64,000 bases of DNA from Collimonas fungivorans (GTDB lineage Bacteria; Pseudomonadota; Gammaproteobacteria; Burkholderiales; Burkholderiaceae_D). Position 1 is the stretch's first letter. Every line of letters begins with the position of its first letter. The notes below the pieces were generated by a model. That model did no database searches. It saw only the letters and a list, made by a program, of their open reading frames with translations, and was not told the DNA's origin. The position numbers and the translations under genes were made by a program. Location: NCBI RefSeq assembly GCF_001584145.1, contig NZ_CP013232.1, forward strand, positions 1,116,001-1,180,000, given 5' to 3'. Positions 27,226 to 37,488 of the stretch are shown here, one piece after another.

Positions 27226-30200
27226 ATGACCACCGATTTTTCCAGCACCGCTGCTCAGTTGCAAGATTCAGCGCGGACGCGCCTTGATACCGGACCGTTG
27301 TCATGGGTGATGAGCGAAATTCGCGAGGCGCTGAACCAGTCCGGCGCCGCCCTGGCGCAAGCCGGCGACGTTGCCAGCGACGATTACCTGACAGCTATCC
27401 GCCACGCCAAGACCTATCTGCACCAGGCGCACGGCGCTTTGCAGATGGTCGACATCGATGGCGTCACCATCATCACAGAAACGGTTGAAGACATACTTGA
27501 ACGCGCAGAATCCGGCCATGCCGAGCTGAGCGCGCAACATGTGCAGATTATCGGCAATGCCTACCAGGCGCTGATCGAATACCTGGACGAAGTGCTGGCC
27601 GGCGGCAGCCACCAGCCGGTACGCCTGTTTCCTTATTACCAGGCGCTGCTGGAGATTCGCGGCGCCGAACGCATCCATCCGGCCGACCTGTTTTTCCCTG
27701 ACCTGACGATTCGCCCCCATTTCCCTGCTGCGGAACTGGCTGCGATAGTTGAAGCGGACGTTTACCTGCCATTACGCAAGCGCTTCGAACGCGCCCTGCT
27801 GCCATTCCTGAAAAGCGCCGACAAGGCGATTGAACTGGAAAACGCCGCTGCCATGCAAGGTGTGGTGACGGAAGTCGAACAGATGCAGCGCAACCAGCAA
27901 TCGCGCGCGTTCTGGTGGGTGATGCATGGTTTTGCCGAAGCAGTAGCCAGCGCTCAGATATCGAACGAGCTCTACGTCAAGCAGTTGTTCGCTCGCATCA
28001 ACCTGCAGCTGCGGCGTTTGAGCCAGGGTTCGTCGAGCATTTCGGAAAGGCTATTGCGCGATGCCTTGTTTTTTATCGCCGGCATCGAACAGACATCAAG
28101 ACTGGCGAGCCAGATCCGTGTCGCTTACCGCCTCAACGGCTTGGTGCCGGCCGACTACAGCACGCGCCACTACGGCCAGATCAGCCTGGATGCCTTGAGC
28201 ACAGCCAAGGACCGTCTGGCGCAAGCCAAGAACATGTGGGACCGGCTGGCCAGCGGCGACGCCAGCCCGGCGTCCGCCTTCGAACAGGAAATGCATGGCC
28301 TGAGCGAAGCCGGCAGCCGGCTGAATGCGCCATCGCTGTCCAAGCTGCTGCGCGAACTCAACGGCATTGCCCGCCATGCTGCGCATTCGCGGCCGGGCGA
28401 TGCGATCTGCATGGAGATCGCCACCAGCCTGCTGTTTATTGAAAATACGCTGAACCACATCAGCCGCCTGCCGGAGAATTTTTCCGAACGCGCCGATGCG
28501 ATGACGGCGCGCCTGCTGTCGGTAGTGTCCGGCGAGACGCTGGGCAAGCCGGCGCAATGGATTGACGATATCTACCGCGAAGCGCAGCAGCGCCAGACGG
28601 TCAAGATGCTGGCTTCCGAAATGCTGGCCAGCCTGCGCCAGGTCGAAAAGATGCTGGACGAATTTTTCAACGATCCGGATCGGCGCGAAGTGCTGGCCCA
28701 GATCGAGCAGGTATTGCACCAGATCCAGGGTGCGCTGGCGATCCAGGAGCAGAGCGACGCCATACGCGTGGTCGAGCATACCCGCAGCACTCTGCAGCGG
28801 TTTGCCGCCGACGGCAGCGACGTGGTGCCGGAGCAGAAGGAATTCGAACGGATTGCGCAAAACATCGGCGCACTCAGCTTCTTTATCGAAACCCTGCAGC
28901 ACCAGTCGGATACGCAGAACAATCACTTTACTTTCGATGAGGAAGCCGGGGTGTTCCGCATCAACTTGCTGGAGCGGCGCGCCGTGGTTGCTGCTCCTCT
29001 GCCTGATCCGGTGGTGGTGCCGTCTGCCGCCGACAGTCACGCGCTTGCCGCCGGCACAGTGGCCGGCGCGGCAGCCGGTGGCAGCTTGCCGTCCTTGCCC
29101 GAACTGGCTACGGTGGAAGAGGAGCTGTTGCAGCACCAGCAGGAATCGGCGGACCTGGCGCTGTCGCTGACCGCGCAGCCGCATGATCCGGAGTTGCAGG
29201 AAAGGCTGAAAGAGTCGCTGGTGCAGATGCGGGTCGATGCCGCATTGAGCGACAATCCCGAAGCTACGGACCGGGCCCAGGCAGCCATCGATATCCTCGA
29301 TCATCCGGATTTCTCGGCACAATCGCTGGCGGGCATTGTCACCGCTATCGTGCCGTTGCACACGGCGGAAGTTGCCGTGCCGGTAGCGCCGGCTGCAGTA
29401 AGCGACGAGGAGGCTGACGCCGAACTGCGTGAGATTTTTTTGTCAGAAGCGGACGAGGTCCTGACGAATGCCAGGCAGACCTTGCCGCAATTGCACGACG
29501 CCCCGCATAAGCAGGAACCTCTGACTGTACTGCGCCGCGCTTTCCATACGCTCAAGGGCAGCGGCCGCATGATCGGCCTGAACGCTTTCGGCGAAGCAGC
29601 CTGGAGCGTCGAGCAGGTGTTGAACCTGTGGCTGTCGGAATCGCGTGCAGTGAGCGCCGACCTGAACGCCTTGCTGGATCACGCCGTGACCCAGCTGGAC
29701 GGTTGGGTAAAAGAGATACAGCAGCACGGACATTCGCAGCAGACACCTGACGCATTGGCTGAAATTGCGGCAAGAGTCCGTGAAGGCGGACCGTTTGCCG
29801 ACCCGGCGGCGCTTGCCCTGGCCGAGACAGAGGAAACACTGGAATTCGGCGAGCTGCCGGAACTGCCGGCGCAGGCCGAAGAAATCCAGTTGACGGACGA
29901 CGCCCTGGCGTTGTTTGCAGCGGCTTCACAGCCTTCAGCTGCCGAAGAAATAAAATTGCCCGAAATTCAATTTGAGGAGCAGGCGGAAGCAGTTGCGGAG
30001 CCAGCAGCTGTTGAAGCGGCGCCGGTAGAGGCGCTGGCCAGCGCTGAAGTGATCGCTTTTCCCGGCATGCAGGAAATCCGTCATGACGACAGCACCAAGC
30101 AGATCGGCGACCTGACGATCAGCCTGCCGCTTTACAATATTTACCTGGCCGAGACCGACCAGCTGGTGCGGCACTTGTCGCACGATTTTGCCGAATGGCG

Positions 30201-33120
30201 GCATGAACCTGAACGGCCGGTGATGACGCAGTCGGTCCACGCCGCCCATTCGCTCGCCGGCAGTTCCGCCACAGTCGGTTTCAAGCCTTTGCAGGAAGTG
30301 GCGCATGCGCTGGAGATGGCTTTGCAGCGGATGGCGCTGCAGCCGGGCCCTCTGCACGGCGCAGACTACGACACGCTCCAGCTTAGCGTCGAGCGGGTCA
30401 AATGGATGCTGCAACAGTTCTCGCAAGGCGACATGCCGTATTACGAACCGGCCCTGGTCAGCAGCCTGGATAGCCTGTGGCAGGGCCAGGAATCGCGCGC
30501 CGCCGAAGTGGAAGTAGAGCCGGAAGCTGTCGACGAAACCATAGCCGCCGCCGATGCGGCGGAGACGCCGGAATTTGCTGCAGACGTTGCGGGACCAGCT
30601 GTCGAGAGCCATCTCCATGTGGTCCCGGCTGTTGCGGAAGAGGTAAGCGCAAGCGTTCCGGCTGAGGCAGGCGACCTGCAGCCAATAGCTGCGGCGCCGC
30701 TGGCAGCCGTGCCGCAGTTGTTCGATTCGGCCAAGGAAGAGATCGATCCTGCGCTGGTGGTGCGGGATGAGCTGGATGCCGACCTGTTGCCGGTGTTCCT
30801 GGAAGAGGGCAGCGACATGCTGCCGCAAATCGGCAGCGCCTTGCGCAGCTGGCAGCAGCACCCCACTGACGTCAAGCCGTCGCAAGCCATCCTGCGCCAT
30901 CTGCATACCATCAAGGGCAGCGCCCGCATGGCCGGCGCGATGGTGCTGGGCCAGCACATGCACGAGATGGAAAGCCATATCGAAGTGATCCTGCAATCGG
31001 GCAGCTCTTCGCGGCAGACTATCGACGAATTGCTGGCGCATTATGACCGTGGCGTGCACATGTTCGAGAACCTGCGCAATCCGCAGGCGCCGCAGCCGGT
31101 CGCGGCCGCAGTCGTTGCGCCGGCTCCGGAGGCGCACGACCCGGTCAACTTGCCGAGCGTGATGCCGTCGCTGGCGGCTGGCGTGGCGCCGGTGCCGGCG
31201 GTTGCCGCCACCACCGGCCTGGTATCGCAGGTGCGTGTCAATGCCGAAGTGCTGGACCGGCTGGTGAACCAGGCCGGTGAAGTATCGATTACGCGTTCGC
31301 GGCTGGAGTCCGGCATCGGCACCTTGCAGATATCCTTGTCGGAACTGACCGAGAACGTCGATCGCCTGCGCGGCCAGTTGCGCGAAATCGAAATCCAGGC
31401 GGAAGCGCAGATCAGCTCACGCATGACGCTGGCCGGCGAACGCGAATTTGACCCGCTTGAATTCGACCGTTTCACCCGGCTGCAGGAACTGACGCGGATG
31501 ATGGCGGAGAGCGTCAACGACGTCGCCTCGCTGCAAAAGAACCTGACCAACACGGTAGACGGCGCCAACGCCGACTTGCTGACCCAGCGCCGTTTGACGC
31601 GTGATCTGCAACAGGATCTCATGCACGTGCGCATGGTGCAGTTTGCCAGTATCGCCGAGCGTCTGTACCGGCTCACGCGCCAGGTCGCCAAGGAACTGGA
31701 CAAGCGCGTCAACCTGGATATCCGCGGCAGCAACGTCGAAATCGACCGCAGCGTGCTGGAAAAAATGATTGCGCCGTTCGAGCATCTGCTGCGTAACGCT
31801 ATCGTGCACGGCATCGAATCGCGTGAAGAGCGGCGCGCCGCCGGCAAGAACGAAACCGGCGAACTGAAGATTGAAATCCGCCAGGACGGCAATGAAATCC
31901 TGATCCAGCTTTCGGATGACGGCCAGGGCTTGAACCTGCAGCGCATCCGCGACAAGGCGCGCACGATTGGCTTGTTGGAAAACGACGAACAGATATCCGA
32001 CCTGGAAACCACGGACCTGATTTTCCGTCCCGGCTTTTCCACAGCGGCCGATATCACGGAACTGGCCGGCCGCGGCGTCGGCATGGACGTGGTGCGCTCC
32101 GAAGCGGCATCGCTGGGCGGCCGTGTCGCCGTCAGCAGCGATCCTGGCCAAGGCACGCATTTCACGATTCACCTGCCGCTGACGCTGGCTGTCACCCAGG
32201 TGGTGGTGCTGACCACCGGCGGCAGCACGTATGCGGTGCCGTCGGCACTGGTCGAGCAGGTGCAGCAATTGAAGGTGAAGGCGCTGGCCGCGGCCTATAA
32301 CGACGGTTCGCTGATCTGGCAGGGACATAAAGTGCCGCTGCAATATCTGTCGACCTTGCTGGGCGATACCGAGATGGTGCCGGTGGCGCAGCAATATTCG
32401 CCTATCATCATCCTGCGCAGCGGTAACGACCGGGTAGCGATACACGTCGACGAAATCCTCGGCAACCGAGAAGTCGTGGTCAAGAATATCGGCCCGCAGC
32501 TGTCACGCATGATCGGCATTGCCGGCGCTACCGTGCTGGGTTCGGGCGATATCGTGCTGATCTTGAATCCGGTGCCGGTGGCAATGCGGCAGTTATCCAA
32601 TGCGGCCCACGAATTGCGGGCGCCGCGGCAATCGCACCTGGCTACCCACGAGACCTTGGGCGCGGTGGCGGAAATGAGCGTCAGCGCCGAATCCGGCTCA
32701 CCGCAAGCAGCCCAGGCAGTGCAGGGCCTGCGCAGCCAGAACGTGGTGATGGTGGTCGACGATTCGCTGACCGTGCGCCGGGTTACCCAACGCTTGCTGT
32801 CGCGTGAAGGTTACCAGGTGGTGCTGGCGAAAGACGGTGTCGATGCGCTGGAACAGTTGCAGGCGATTACACCTGACGTGATGCTGGTGGATATTGAAAT
32901 GCCGCGCATGGATGGCTTCGATCTGAGCCGCAACATCCGCAACGATGAACGTACCCGTCATATCCCGATCATCATGATCACGTCGCGAACCGCGGCCAAG
33001 CACCGCAGCTATGCGATGGAGCTGGGCGTCAACGAGTACCTGGGCAAGCCGTATCAGGAAGACGAGCTGATCAGCACCATCAAGTCTTTCATCAAGAAAG
33101 AAGCCAACACCCTGCAATAA
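27226..33120 (+). CDS. chpA: ChpA/PilL hybrid chemotaxis histidine kinase (multi-Hpt, CheW, REC)
   Basis: The 1964-residue kinase drives the Pil-Chp pathway. Recognisable Hpt sites are H774 (FHTLKGSGRMIG), H1008 (AAHSLAGSSATVG) and H1227 (LHTIKGSARMAG), with a degenerate N-terminal copy around H69 (HQAHGALQMV). Long Ala/Glu-rich linkers separate them. Then come the dimerisation region, the HATPase domain with the N-box FEHLLRNAIVHG (N1524) and DDGQGLNLQRI, a CheW domain, and a C-terminal receiver with D1845-D1846, phospho-acceptor D1889 and K1941. It is shorter than Pseudomonas ChpA and seems to have fewer intact phosphotransfer domains. It ends the operon before a strong hairpin. Confidence 0.93.
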   Translation: MTTDFSSTAAQLQDSARTRLDTGPLSWVMSEIREALNQSGAALAQAGDVASDDYLTAIRHAKTYLHQAHGALQMVDIDGVTIITETVEDILERAESGHAELSAQHVQIIGNAYQALIEYLDEVLAGGSHQPVRLFPYYQALLEIRGAERIHPADLFFPDLTIRPHFPAAELAAIVEADVYLPLRKRFERALLPFLKSADKAIELENAAAMQGVVTEVEQMQRNQQSRAFWWVMHGFAEAVASAQISNELYVKQLFARINLQLRRLSQGSSSISERLLRDALFFIAGIEQTSRLASQIRVAYRLNGLVPADYSTRHYGQISLDALSTAKDRLAQAKNMWDRLASGDASPASAFEQEMHGLSEAGSRLNAPSLSKLLRELNGIARHAAHSRPGDAICMEIATSLLFIENTLNHISRLPENFSERADAMTARLLSVVSGETLGKPAQWIDDIYREAQQRQTVKMLASEMLASLRQVEKMLDEFFNDPDRREVLAQIEQVLHQIQGALAIQEQSDAIRVVEHTRSTLQRFAADGSDVVPEQKEFERIAQNIGALSFFIETLQHQSDTQNNHFTFDEEAGVFRINLLERRAVVAAPLPDPVVVPSAADSHALAAGTVAGAAAGGSLPSLPELATVEEELLQHQQESADLALSLTAQPHDPELQERLKESLVQMRVDAALSDNPEATDRAQAAIDILDHPDFSAQSLAGIVTAIVPLHTAEVAVPVAPAAVSDEEADAELREIFLSEADEVLTNARQTLPQLHDAPHKQEPLTVLRRAFHTLKGSGRMIGLNAFGEAAWSVEQVLNLWLSESRAVSADLNALLDHAVTQLDGWVKEIQQHGHSQQTPDALAEIAARVREGGPFADPAALALAETEETLEFGELPELPAQAEEIQLTDDALALFAAASQPSAAEEIKLPEIQFEEQAEAVAEPAAVEAAPVEALASAEVIAFPGMQEIRHDDSTKQIGDLTISLPLYNIYLAETDQLVRHLSHDFAEWRHEPERPVMTQSVHAAHSLAGSSATVGFKPLQEVAHALEMALQRMALQPGPLHGADYDTLQLSVERVKWMLQQFSQGDMPYYEPALVSSLDSLWQGQESRAAEVEVEPEAVDETIAAADAAETPEFAADVAGPAVESHLHVVPAVAEEVSASVPAEAGDLQPIAAAPLAAVPQLFDSAKEEIDPALVVRDELDADLLPVFLEEGSDMLPQIGSALRSWQQHPTDVKPSQAILRHLHTIKGSARMAGAMVLGQHMHEMESHIEVILQSGSSSRQTIDELLAHYDRGVHMFENLRNPQAPQPVAAAVVAPAPEAHDPVNLPSVMPSLAAGVAPVPAVAATTGLVSQVRVNAEVLDRLVNQAGEVSITRSRLESGIGTLQISLSELTENVDRLRGQLREIEIQAEAQISSRMTLAGEREFDPLEFDRFTRLQELTRMMAESVNDVASLQKNLTNTVDGANADLLTQRRLTRDLQQDLMHVRMVQFASIAERLYRLTRQVAKELDKRVNLDIRGSNVEIDRSVLEKMIAPFEHLLRNAIVHGIESREERRAAGKNETGELKIEIRQDGNEILIQLSDDGQGLNLQRIRDKARTIGLLENDEQISDLETTDLIFRPGFSTAADITELAGRGVGMDVVRSEAASLGGRVAVSSDPGQGTHFTIHLPLTLAVTQVVVLTTGGSTYAVPSALVEQVQQLKVKALAAAYNDGSLIWQGHKVPLQYLSTLLGDTEMVPVAQQYSPIIILRSGNDRVAIHVDEILGNREVVVKNIGPQLSRMIGIAGATVLGSGDIVLILNPVPVAMRQLSNAAHELRAPRQSHLATHETLGAVAEMSVSAESGSPQAAQAVQGLRSQNVVMVVDDSLTVRRVTQRLLSREGYQVVLAKDGVDALEQLQAITPDVMLVDIEMPRMDGFDLSRNIRNDERTRHIPIIMITSRTAAKHRSYAMELGVNEYLGKPYQEDELISTIKSFIKKEANTLQ

Positions 33121-33125
33121 CACTT

Positions 33126-33167
33126 TATGCGCATGCATGGAAGACAGGTCTTCCATGCATGCGCATA
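33126..33167. terminator. strong hairpin between chpA and phr
   Basis: A nearly perfect inverted repeat with 18-20 bp arms (33126-33145 and 33148-33167) lies between the convergent chpA and photolyase genes. The plus-strand copy is followed by AATTTTCC. The GCATGC-rich stem is unusually long for a simple terminator, but the position fits one acting on both genes. Confidence 0.75.
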
Positions 33168-33174
33168 ATTTTCC

Positions 33175-34665
33175 TTACCCCGCATTCACTGTCTTCACCA
33201 CCGCATAACGCTGCAAGGTTGCCTTACGTGCCTCATCGTGTTGCACCAGCGGGAGCGGATAGTCTTGTCCGAGCCTGATTCCGGCTCGTTCCAGTTCTTG
33301 CGCGGGCGCCAGCCAAGGCGCGTGGATATGTCTGTTGCCGAGAGCGGACAATTGCGGCAGGTAGCGGCGGATGAACTTGCCGTCGGCATCGAATTTTTCA
33401 GACTGGGTAATGGGATTGAAAATGCGGAAATAGGGTTGCGCATCGCAGCCCGACGACGCAGCCCATTGCCAGCCGCCGTTATTGGCGGCGAGATCGAAAT
33501 CGTTGAGGCGCTCGGCAAAGTAGCGTTCGCCCCAGCGCCAGTCGATGCCGAGATCCTTGATCAGGAACGACGCCGTCACCATGCGCAGGCGATTGTGCAT
33601 ATAGCCGCTCCGATTGAGTTGCAGCATGGCGGCATCGACCAGCGGATAGCCGGTGCGGCCATCGCACCAGGCCAGGAACAGGCTGCGTGCGCGCTCGCCG
33701 CTTTCCCATCGGATGGCGTCGTATTCCGGCTTGAAAGCGGCTCGCGCTACGTGCGGATGATGATGCAGGATCATGAAGTAGAAATCGCGCCAGATCAGTT
33801 CCGACAGCCATATAGCGGCGCCGCCGGCCGCCGCGCCCTGGTGCAGCGCCTGATAAGCCAGGCGGGCCAGCGTGCGAATCGAAATAGTGCCGAAGCGCAG
33901 GTGTATTGAAAGATACGATGGTCCCTTGATGGCCGGGAAATCGCGGCTCTGGCCGTATTGTCCTATACGCGGCATGAAGTCCTCCAGCAGACCGGAGGCG
34001 CCAGACATGCCTGGCGCGATCTTCAGCTCTCTCAGGTTGGTTTCCTTGAAGCCTAGCGCGGCCAGGCTGGGTATCTTTTCGGGTGGCGAGGAAGGCGGCG
34101 GCGCAAGACGCGCCGCATATTTTTCTATCGGGTAGGGTTTCAGAAAAAACGGGCCATCTGCTGCAGTCAGCCTTTTCATCCAAGCATTCTTGTAGGGCGT
34201 GAATACAGAAAACGGCTGGCCCGCCACGGTCAGCACCTCCTCGCATTCAAAAATCACCTGGTCCTTGTAGCTGTGCCAGGCACGGCCATCGGCGGCCAAT
34301 GTTCTGGCGACGCCGGCATCGCGCTGCCGTGCCTGCGGTTCGTAATCGTGGTTGCTGAACACGGCGTTGACGCCAAGCTGCCGTGCTAGCGCAGGGATGA
34401 CATCGTGGGCGGGACCATGGCGCACCAGCAGTCCGCCGGCCAGTTTGCGCAGCTCCAGGTCGAGCTCGGTCACGCTGCCGCGGATGAATTCAACCCGGCG
34501 ATCGGCGCCTAGGCCGGCATCCAGCAATGGCTGCAGGATATCGGTATCGAACACGAATACGCAGAATACCGCCGCGCTGTTTTTTAATGCATGGTGCAGG
34601 GCCGCATGATCGGACATGCGTAAATCGCGACGAAACCAGACCAGGGATTTCTCAAATTGCGGCAT
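33175..34665 (-). CDS. phrB: deoxyribodipyrimidine photolyase
   Basis: The enzyme uses blue light, FADH2 and an antenna chromophore to split cyclobutane pyrimidine dimers. The 496-residue protein starts with KSLVWFRRDLRMSDHAALHHAL (antenna domain) and has the FAD-binding region WLSELIWRDFYFMILHHHP, followed by RTGYPLVDAAMLQLNRSGYMHNRLRMVTASFL and DFDLAANNGGWQWAASSGCDAQPYFRIFNP, all canonical for class I CPD photolyases. The ATG at 34665 begins the conserved N-terminus; 14 further in-frame upstream codons look spurious. It converges on chpA. Confidence 0.94.
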   Translation of the reverse strand: MPQFEKSLVWFRRDLRMSDHAALHHALKNSAAVFCVFVFDTDILQPLLDAGLGADRRVEFIRGSVTELDLELRKLAGGLLVRHGPAHDVIPALARQLGVNAVFSNHDYEPQARQRDAGVARTLAADGRAWHSYKDQVIFECEEVLTVAGQPFSVFTPYKNAWMKRLTAADGPFFLKPYPIEKYAARLAPPPSSPPEKIPSLAALGFKETNLRELKIAPGMSGASGLLEDFMPRIGQYGQSRDFPAIKGPSYLSIHLRFGTISIRTLARLAYQALHQGAAAGGAAIWLSELIWRDFYFMILHHHPHVARAAFKPEYDAIRWESGERARSLFLAWCDGRTGYPLVDAAMLQLNRSGYMHNRLRMVTASFLIKDLGIDWRWGERYFAERLNDFDLAANNGGWQWAASSGCDAQPYFRIFNPITQSEKFDADGKFIRRYLPQLSALGNRHIHAPWLAPAQELERAGIRLGQDYPLPLVQHDEARKATLQRYAVVKTVNAG

Positions 34666-34795
34666 GAGGGCAATGATGCATACAAAAAATGAATGATTGT
34701 GAGGCAACGCCGAGGCGGGCTTGCGAGGACTTTACCCGACAAGCAACACTATGCAAAGCGGCTTTAGCGTATTCAAAACTGATAAAATGCGGTCC

Positions 34796-35446
34796 ATGGC
34801 CAAGCTAGACACAACTCCGGACGATTCTCCCGCGCGCAAGAGCAGCGCGAAGGCCGGCGCGGATTCCCCGCCCCTGAACCTGACAAATCATTTCCTTATT
34901 GCAATGCCTTCCATGCTGGATCCCGTTTTCGGCGGGACCGTGGTGTATTTGTGTGAACATAATGCCAACGGTGCGCTGGGCGTGGTGATCAACAAGCCGA
35001 CCGACATGACTATGCAGGTATTGTTCGACCGCATCGATCTCAAGCTTGAAATCAGCCCTGGATTGGGTTTCGACGACCCGATCGCCGACCGGCCCGTGAT
35101 GTTTGGCGGCCCGGTGCAGGTTGAGCGCGGTTTTGTGCTGCATGCGCCGATCAAGAGTTATTCGTCAACCTTGAAAGTGACGGACCAGATCGCCATGACC
35201 ACCTCCAAAGATGTGCTGGAAGAAGTGGCGCACGGCAGCGGGCCGCAGCGCATCCTGGTCAGCCTGGGCTGTTCCGGCTGGAGCGCCGGCCAGCTGGAAA
35301 GCGAGATTGTCCACAACGGCTGGCTGACTGTCGCCGCCGATCCCGCCATCATTTTTGAATTGCCGATTGCCGAGCGGTTTGCCGCCGCGGTCAACCTGCT
35401 GGGCATTTCACCGTACATGCTGACCGCGGAATCCGGACGTGCTTGA
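34796..35446 (+). CDS. yqgE: YqgE/AlgH family protein (DUF179)
   Basis: The 216-residue protein is a full DUF179 domain: NHFLIAMPSMLDPVFGGTVVYLCEHNANGALGVVINKP is its hallmark, followed by GGPVQVERGFVLH and LVSLGCSGWSAGQLESEI. Its biochemical role is unknown. It is almost always found next to ruvX and often pyr genes, as here. The start is uncertain: ATG at 34796 (used) or 34751. An AT-rich GATAAAATG just before 34796 could be a -10 element, favouring a start at or after it. The N-terminal 25 residues are a charged extension. Confidence 0.88.
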   Translation: MAKLDTTPDDSPARKSSAKAGADSPPLNLTNHFLIAMPSMLDPVFGGTVVYLCEHNANGALGVVINKPTDMTMQVLFDRIDLKLEISPGLGFDDPIADRPVMFGGPVQVERGFVLHAPIKSYSSTLKVTDQIAMTTSKDVLEEVAHGSGPQRILVSLGCSGWSAGQLESEIVHNGWLTVAADPAIIFELPIAERFAAAVNLLGISPYMLTAESGRA

Positions 35447-35500
35447 ACTGATGAATGCGTTTCTGAATGAGTTGCTGAAAAATCTGTGCGGGAGCCGGGC

Positions 35501-35911
35501 ATGACGGGTTTGACCGGCACCGTGCTGGCTTTTGATTTCGGCTTGAAGCGCATCGGCGTGGCGGTCGGCAATACCTTGCTGAAGCAGGCGCAGCCGCTGC
35601 AGGTCATCAGCGCTGCCACCAATGACGGCAAATTTGCTGAAATCTCGGTCCTGATCAAAGAGTGGCAGCCGGTGTTGTGCGTGGTTGGCTTGCCTCTGCA
35701 TCCGGACGGCGCAACGCACGAGATGAGCGTCCGCTGCCAGCGTTTTGCCAACCAGCTGCACGGCCGCTACGATGTCGCTACGGTGCTGGTCGATGAACGC
35801 TACTCGTCTGCGGTGATCAAGCAGCAGCGCGGAGAAGTAATCGATGACCAGGCCGCGGCGATCATCCTGCAGCAGTATTTTGATGACTTGTTTGATGACT
35901 TAACCGAATGA
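35501..35911 (+). CDS. ruvX: Holliday junction resolvase-like/pre-16S rRNA nuclease YqgF
   Basis: The 137-residue protein has the RNase H-like fold of YqgF: VLAFDFGLKRIGVAVGN carries the first catalytic Asp, VVGLPLHPDGATHEMS the central loop, and VDERYSSAVI plus DDQAAAIILQQYFD the other acidic residues. YqgF helps to mature the 16S rRNA 5' end in Escherichia coli. The ATG at 35501 follows GGGAG; a GTG at 35486 is an alternative. It lies 54 bases after yqgE and 24 bases before pyrR. Confidence 0.93.
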   Translation: MTGLTGTVLAFDFGLKRIGVAVGNTLLKQAQPLQVISAATNDGKFAEISVLIKEWQPVLCVVGLPLHPDGATHEMSVRCQRFANQLHGRYDVATVLVDERYSSAVIKQQRGEVIDDQAAAIILQQYFDDLFDDLTE

Positions 35912-35935
35912 CTTTGACTTTGCGGTGAAGATGCA

Positions 35936-36466
35936 ATGACTACTACTACTCCCCAATCCGCCCAATTCGATGCCGAAGCGCTGTACCAGGCGCTTGAGGC
36001 AAAAGTAAAGACAGCCCTGGCGCAAGCCGACAATGTCGCCGTCATCGGCATTTATTCCGGCGGCGCCTGGATCGCCGAGCGGCTGGTCGCGGCCTTGAAG
36101 CTGAACCCGGCTGAGCGCCTGGGTTTTATCGATGTCTCGTTCTATCGCGACGACTTTTCCGAAAAAGGCCTGCGCGCCGACATCAAACCGACCCAGATTC
36201 CGTTCGACGTCGACGACGCCACCATCCTGCTGGTGGACGACGTGCTGTACACAGGACGCACCACGCGCGCGGCGATCAACGAATTGTTCGACTACGGCCG
36301 CCCTAAAAAAATCATGCTGGCGGCGCTGATCGACCGCGGCGAGCGCGATTTGCCAGTGGCCGCCGATTTCATCGCCGATGCAGTCACGCTGCAGCCGGGC
36401 CAGTCCCTGCAACTTCAACGCGCCGACGACGGCAGCTTTACTCTAATTATCCAATCTAATGCTTAA
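35936..36466 (+). CDS. pyrR: PyrR bifunctional regulator/uracil phosphoribosyltransferase
   Basis: The 176-residue protein is a type I phosphoribosyltransferase with the PRPP loop [22 protein letters not shown] and the [14 protein letters not shown] and [14 protein letters not shown] segments typical of PyrR. In Gram-positive bacteria PyrR controls pyr mRNA attenuation; in proteobacteria its regulatory role is less clear. No pyr-type attenuator or anti-terminator is visible in the short 24-base gap before it, so regulation of this operon through PyrR RNA binding is not supported here. Its end overlaps pyrB by 8 bases. Confidence 0.93.
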   Translation: MTTTTPQSAQFDAEALYQALEAKVKTALAQADNVAVIGIYSGGAWIAERLVAALKLNPAERLGFIDVSFYRDDFSEKGLRADIKPTQIPFDVDDATILLVDDVLYTGRTTRAAINELFDYGRPKKIMLAALIDRGERDLPVAADFIADAVTLQPGQSLQLQRADDGSFTLIIQSNA

Positions 36467-37418
36467 TCCTCAACTCAATAAAAACGGCGAACTGCAACAT
36501 CTGTTGACTATCGAGGGACTGCCGACTTCCGTCGTCACGCACATCCTGGACACGGCGTCTTCCTTTGTCGGCGTCAGCGACCGCGATGTCAAGAAAGTGC
36601 CGCTGATGCGCGGCAAAAGCGTGTTCAACCTGTTCTTTGAAAACTCCACGCGCACCAGAACCACTTTCGAAATCGCTTCCAAGCGCCTGTCGGCCGATGT
36701 GATCAACCTGAATATCTCCGCTTCCAGCGCCAGCAAAGGCGAATCGCTGCTGGACACCATCGACAACCTGTCGGCCATGCACGCCGACATGTTCGTGGTG
36801 CGCCACGCTCAGTCCGGCGCGCCTTACCTGATCGCCAAGCACCTGACCGACACCAGGCAGCACCACGTCCACGTGGTGAACGCCGGCGACGGCCGCCATG
36901 CCCATCCGACCCAGGGTTTGCTGGACATGTACACGATCCGGCACTACAAGAAAGATTTCAGCAACCTCACGGTGGCGATTGTCGGCGACATCCTGCATAG
37001 CCGCGTGGCGCGCTCCGACATCCACGGACTGACTACCCTGGGCGTGCCGGAAGTGCGCGCCATCGGCCCGCGCACCTTGCTGCCCAGCGGCCTGGAGCAG
37101 ATGGGCGTGCGTGTCTTCACCGACATGAACGAAGGATTGAAGGGCGTCGACGTGATCATCATGCTGCGCCTGCAGAATGAGCGCATGAGCGGCGCCTTGC
37201 TGCCGTCGGCGCAAGAATTCTTCAAAAGCTACGGCCTGACGCCGGAGCGCCTGGCGCTGGCCAAGCCGGATGCGATCGTGATGCATCCGGGGCCGATGAA
37301 CCGCGGCGTGGAAATCGACTCGGCGGTTGCCGACGGCGCGCAGGCGGTGATCTTGCCGCAGGTGACATTCGGCATCGCGGTGCGGATGGCGGTCATGAGT
37401 ATCCTGGCCGGGAACTGA
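36459..37418 (+). CDS. pyrB: aspartate carbamoyltransferase catalytic subunit
   Basis: PyrB condenses carbamoyl phosphate and aspartate, the committed step of pyrimidine synthesis. The 319-residue protein has the carbamoyl-phosphate motif [12 protein letters not shown], the 80s loop [24 protein letters not shown], and the aspartate-binding region [11 protein letters not shown]. No regulatory pyrI lies next to it. A dihydroorotase-like pyrC' follows, which is the arrangement for the class A ATCase dodecamers known in Pseudomonas, where PyrC' is needed for assembly. Confidence 0.96.
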   Translation: MLNPQLNKNGELQHLLTIEGLPTSVVTHILDTASSFVGVSDRDVKKVPLMRGKSVFNLFFENSTRTRTTFEIASKRLSADVINLNISASSASKGESLLDTIDNLSAMHADMFVVRHAQSGAPYLIAKHLTDTRQHHVHVVNAGDGRHAHPTQGLLDMYTIRHYKKDFSNLTVAIVGDILHSRVARSDIHGLTTLGVPEVRAIGPRTLLPSGLEQMGVRVFTDMNEGLKGVDVIIMLRLQNERMSGALLPSAQEFFKSYGLTPERLALAKPDAIVMHPGPMNRGVEIDSAVADGAQAVILPQVTFGIAVRMAVMSILAGN

Positions 37419-37488
37419 AGTTGCGAAGTTGCGTTGCCCCGAGCCTGAATCCAGATAATTATTTATAGAATCGCCACGACATTTACAG

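Noticed and set aside
28096..29361. 421-residue minus-strand ORF opposite chpA
   Set aside because: Shadow of the kinase gene; rich in Gln/Arg/His, no ribosome site or domain.
35912..35935. PyrR-type attenuator before pyrR
   Set aside because: The 24-base gap is too short and contains no anti-terminator/terminator pair.
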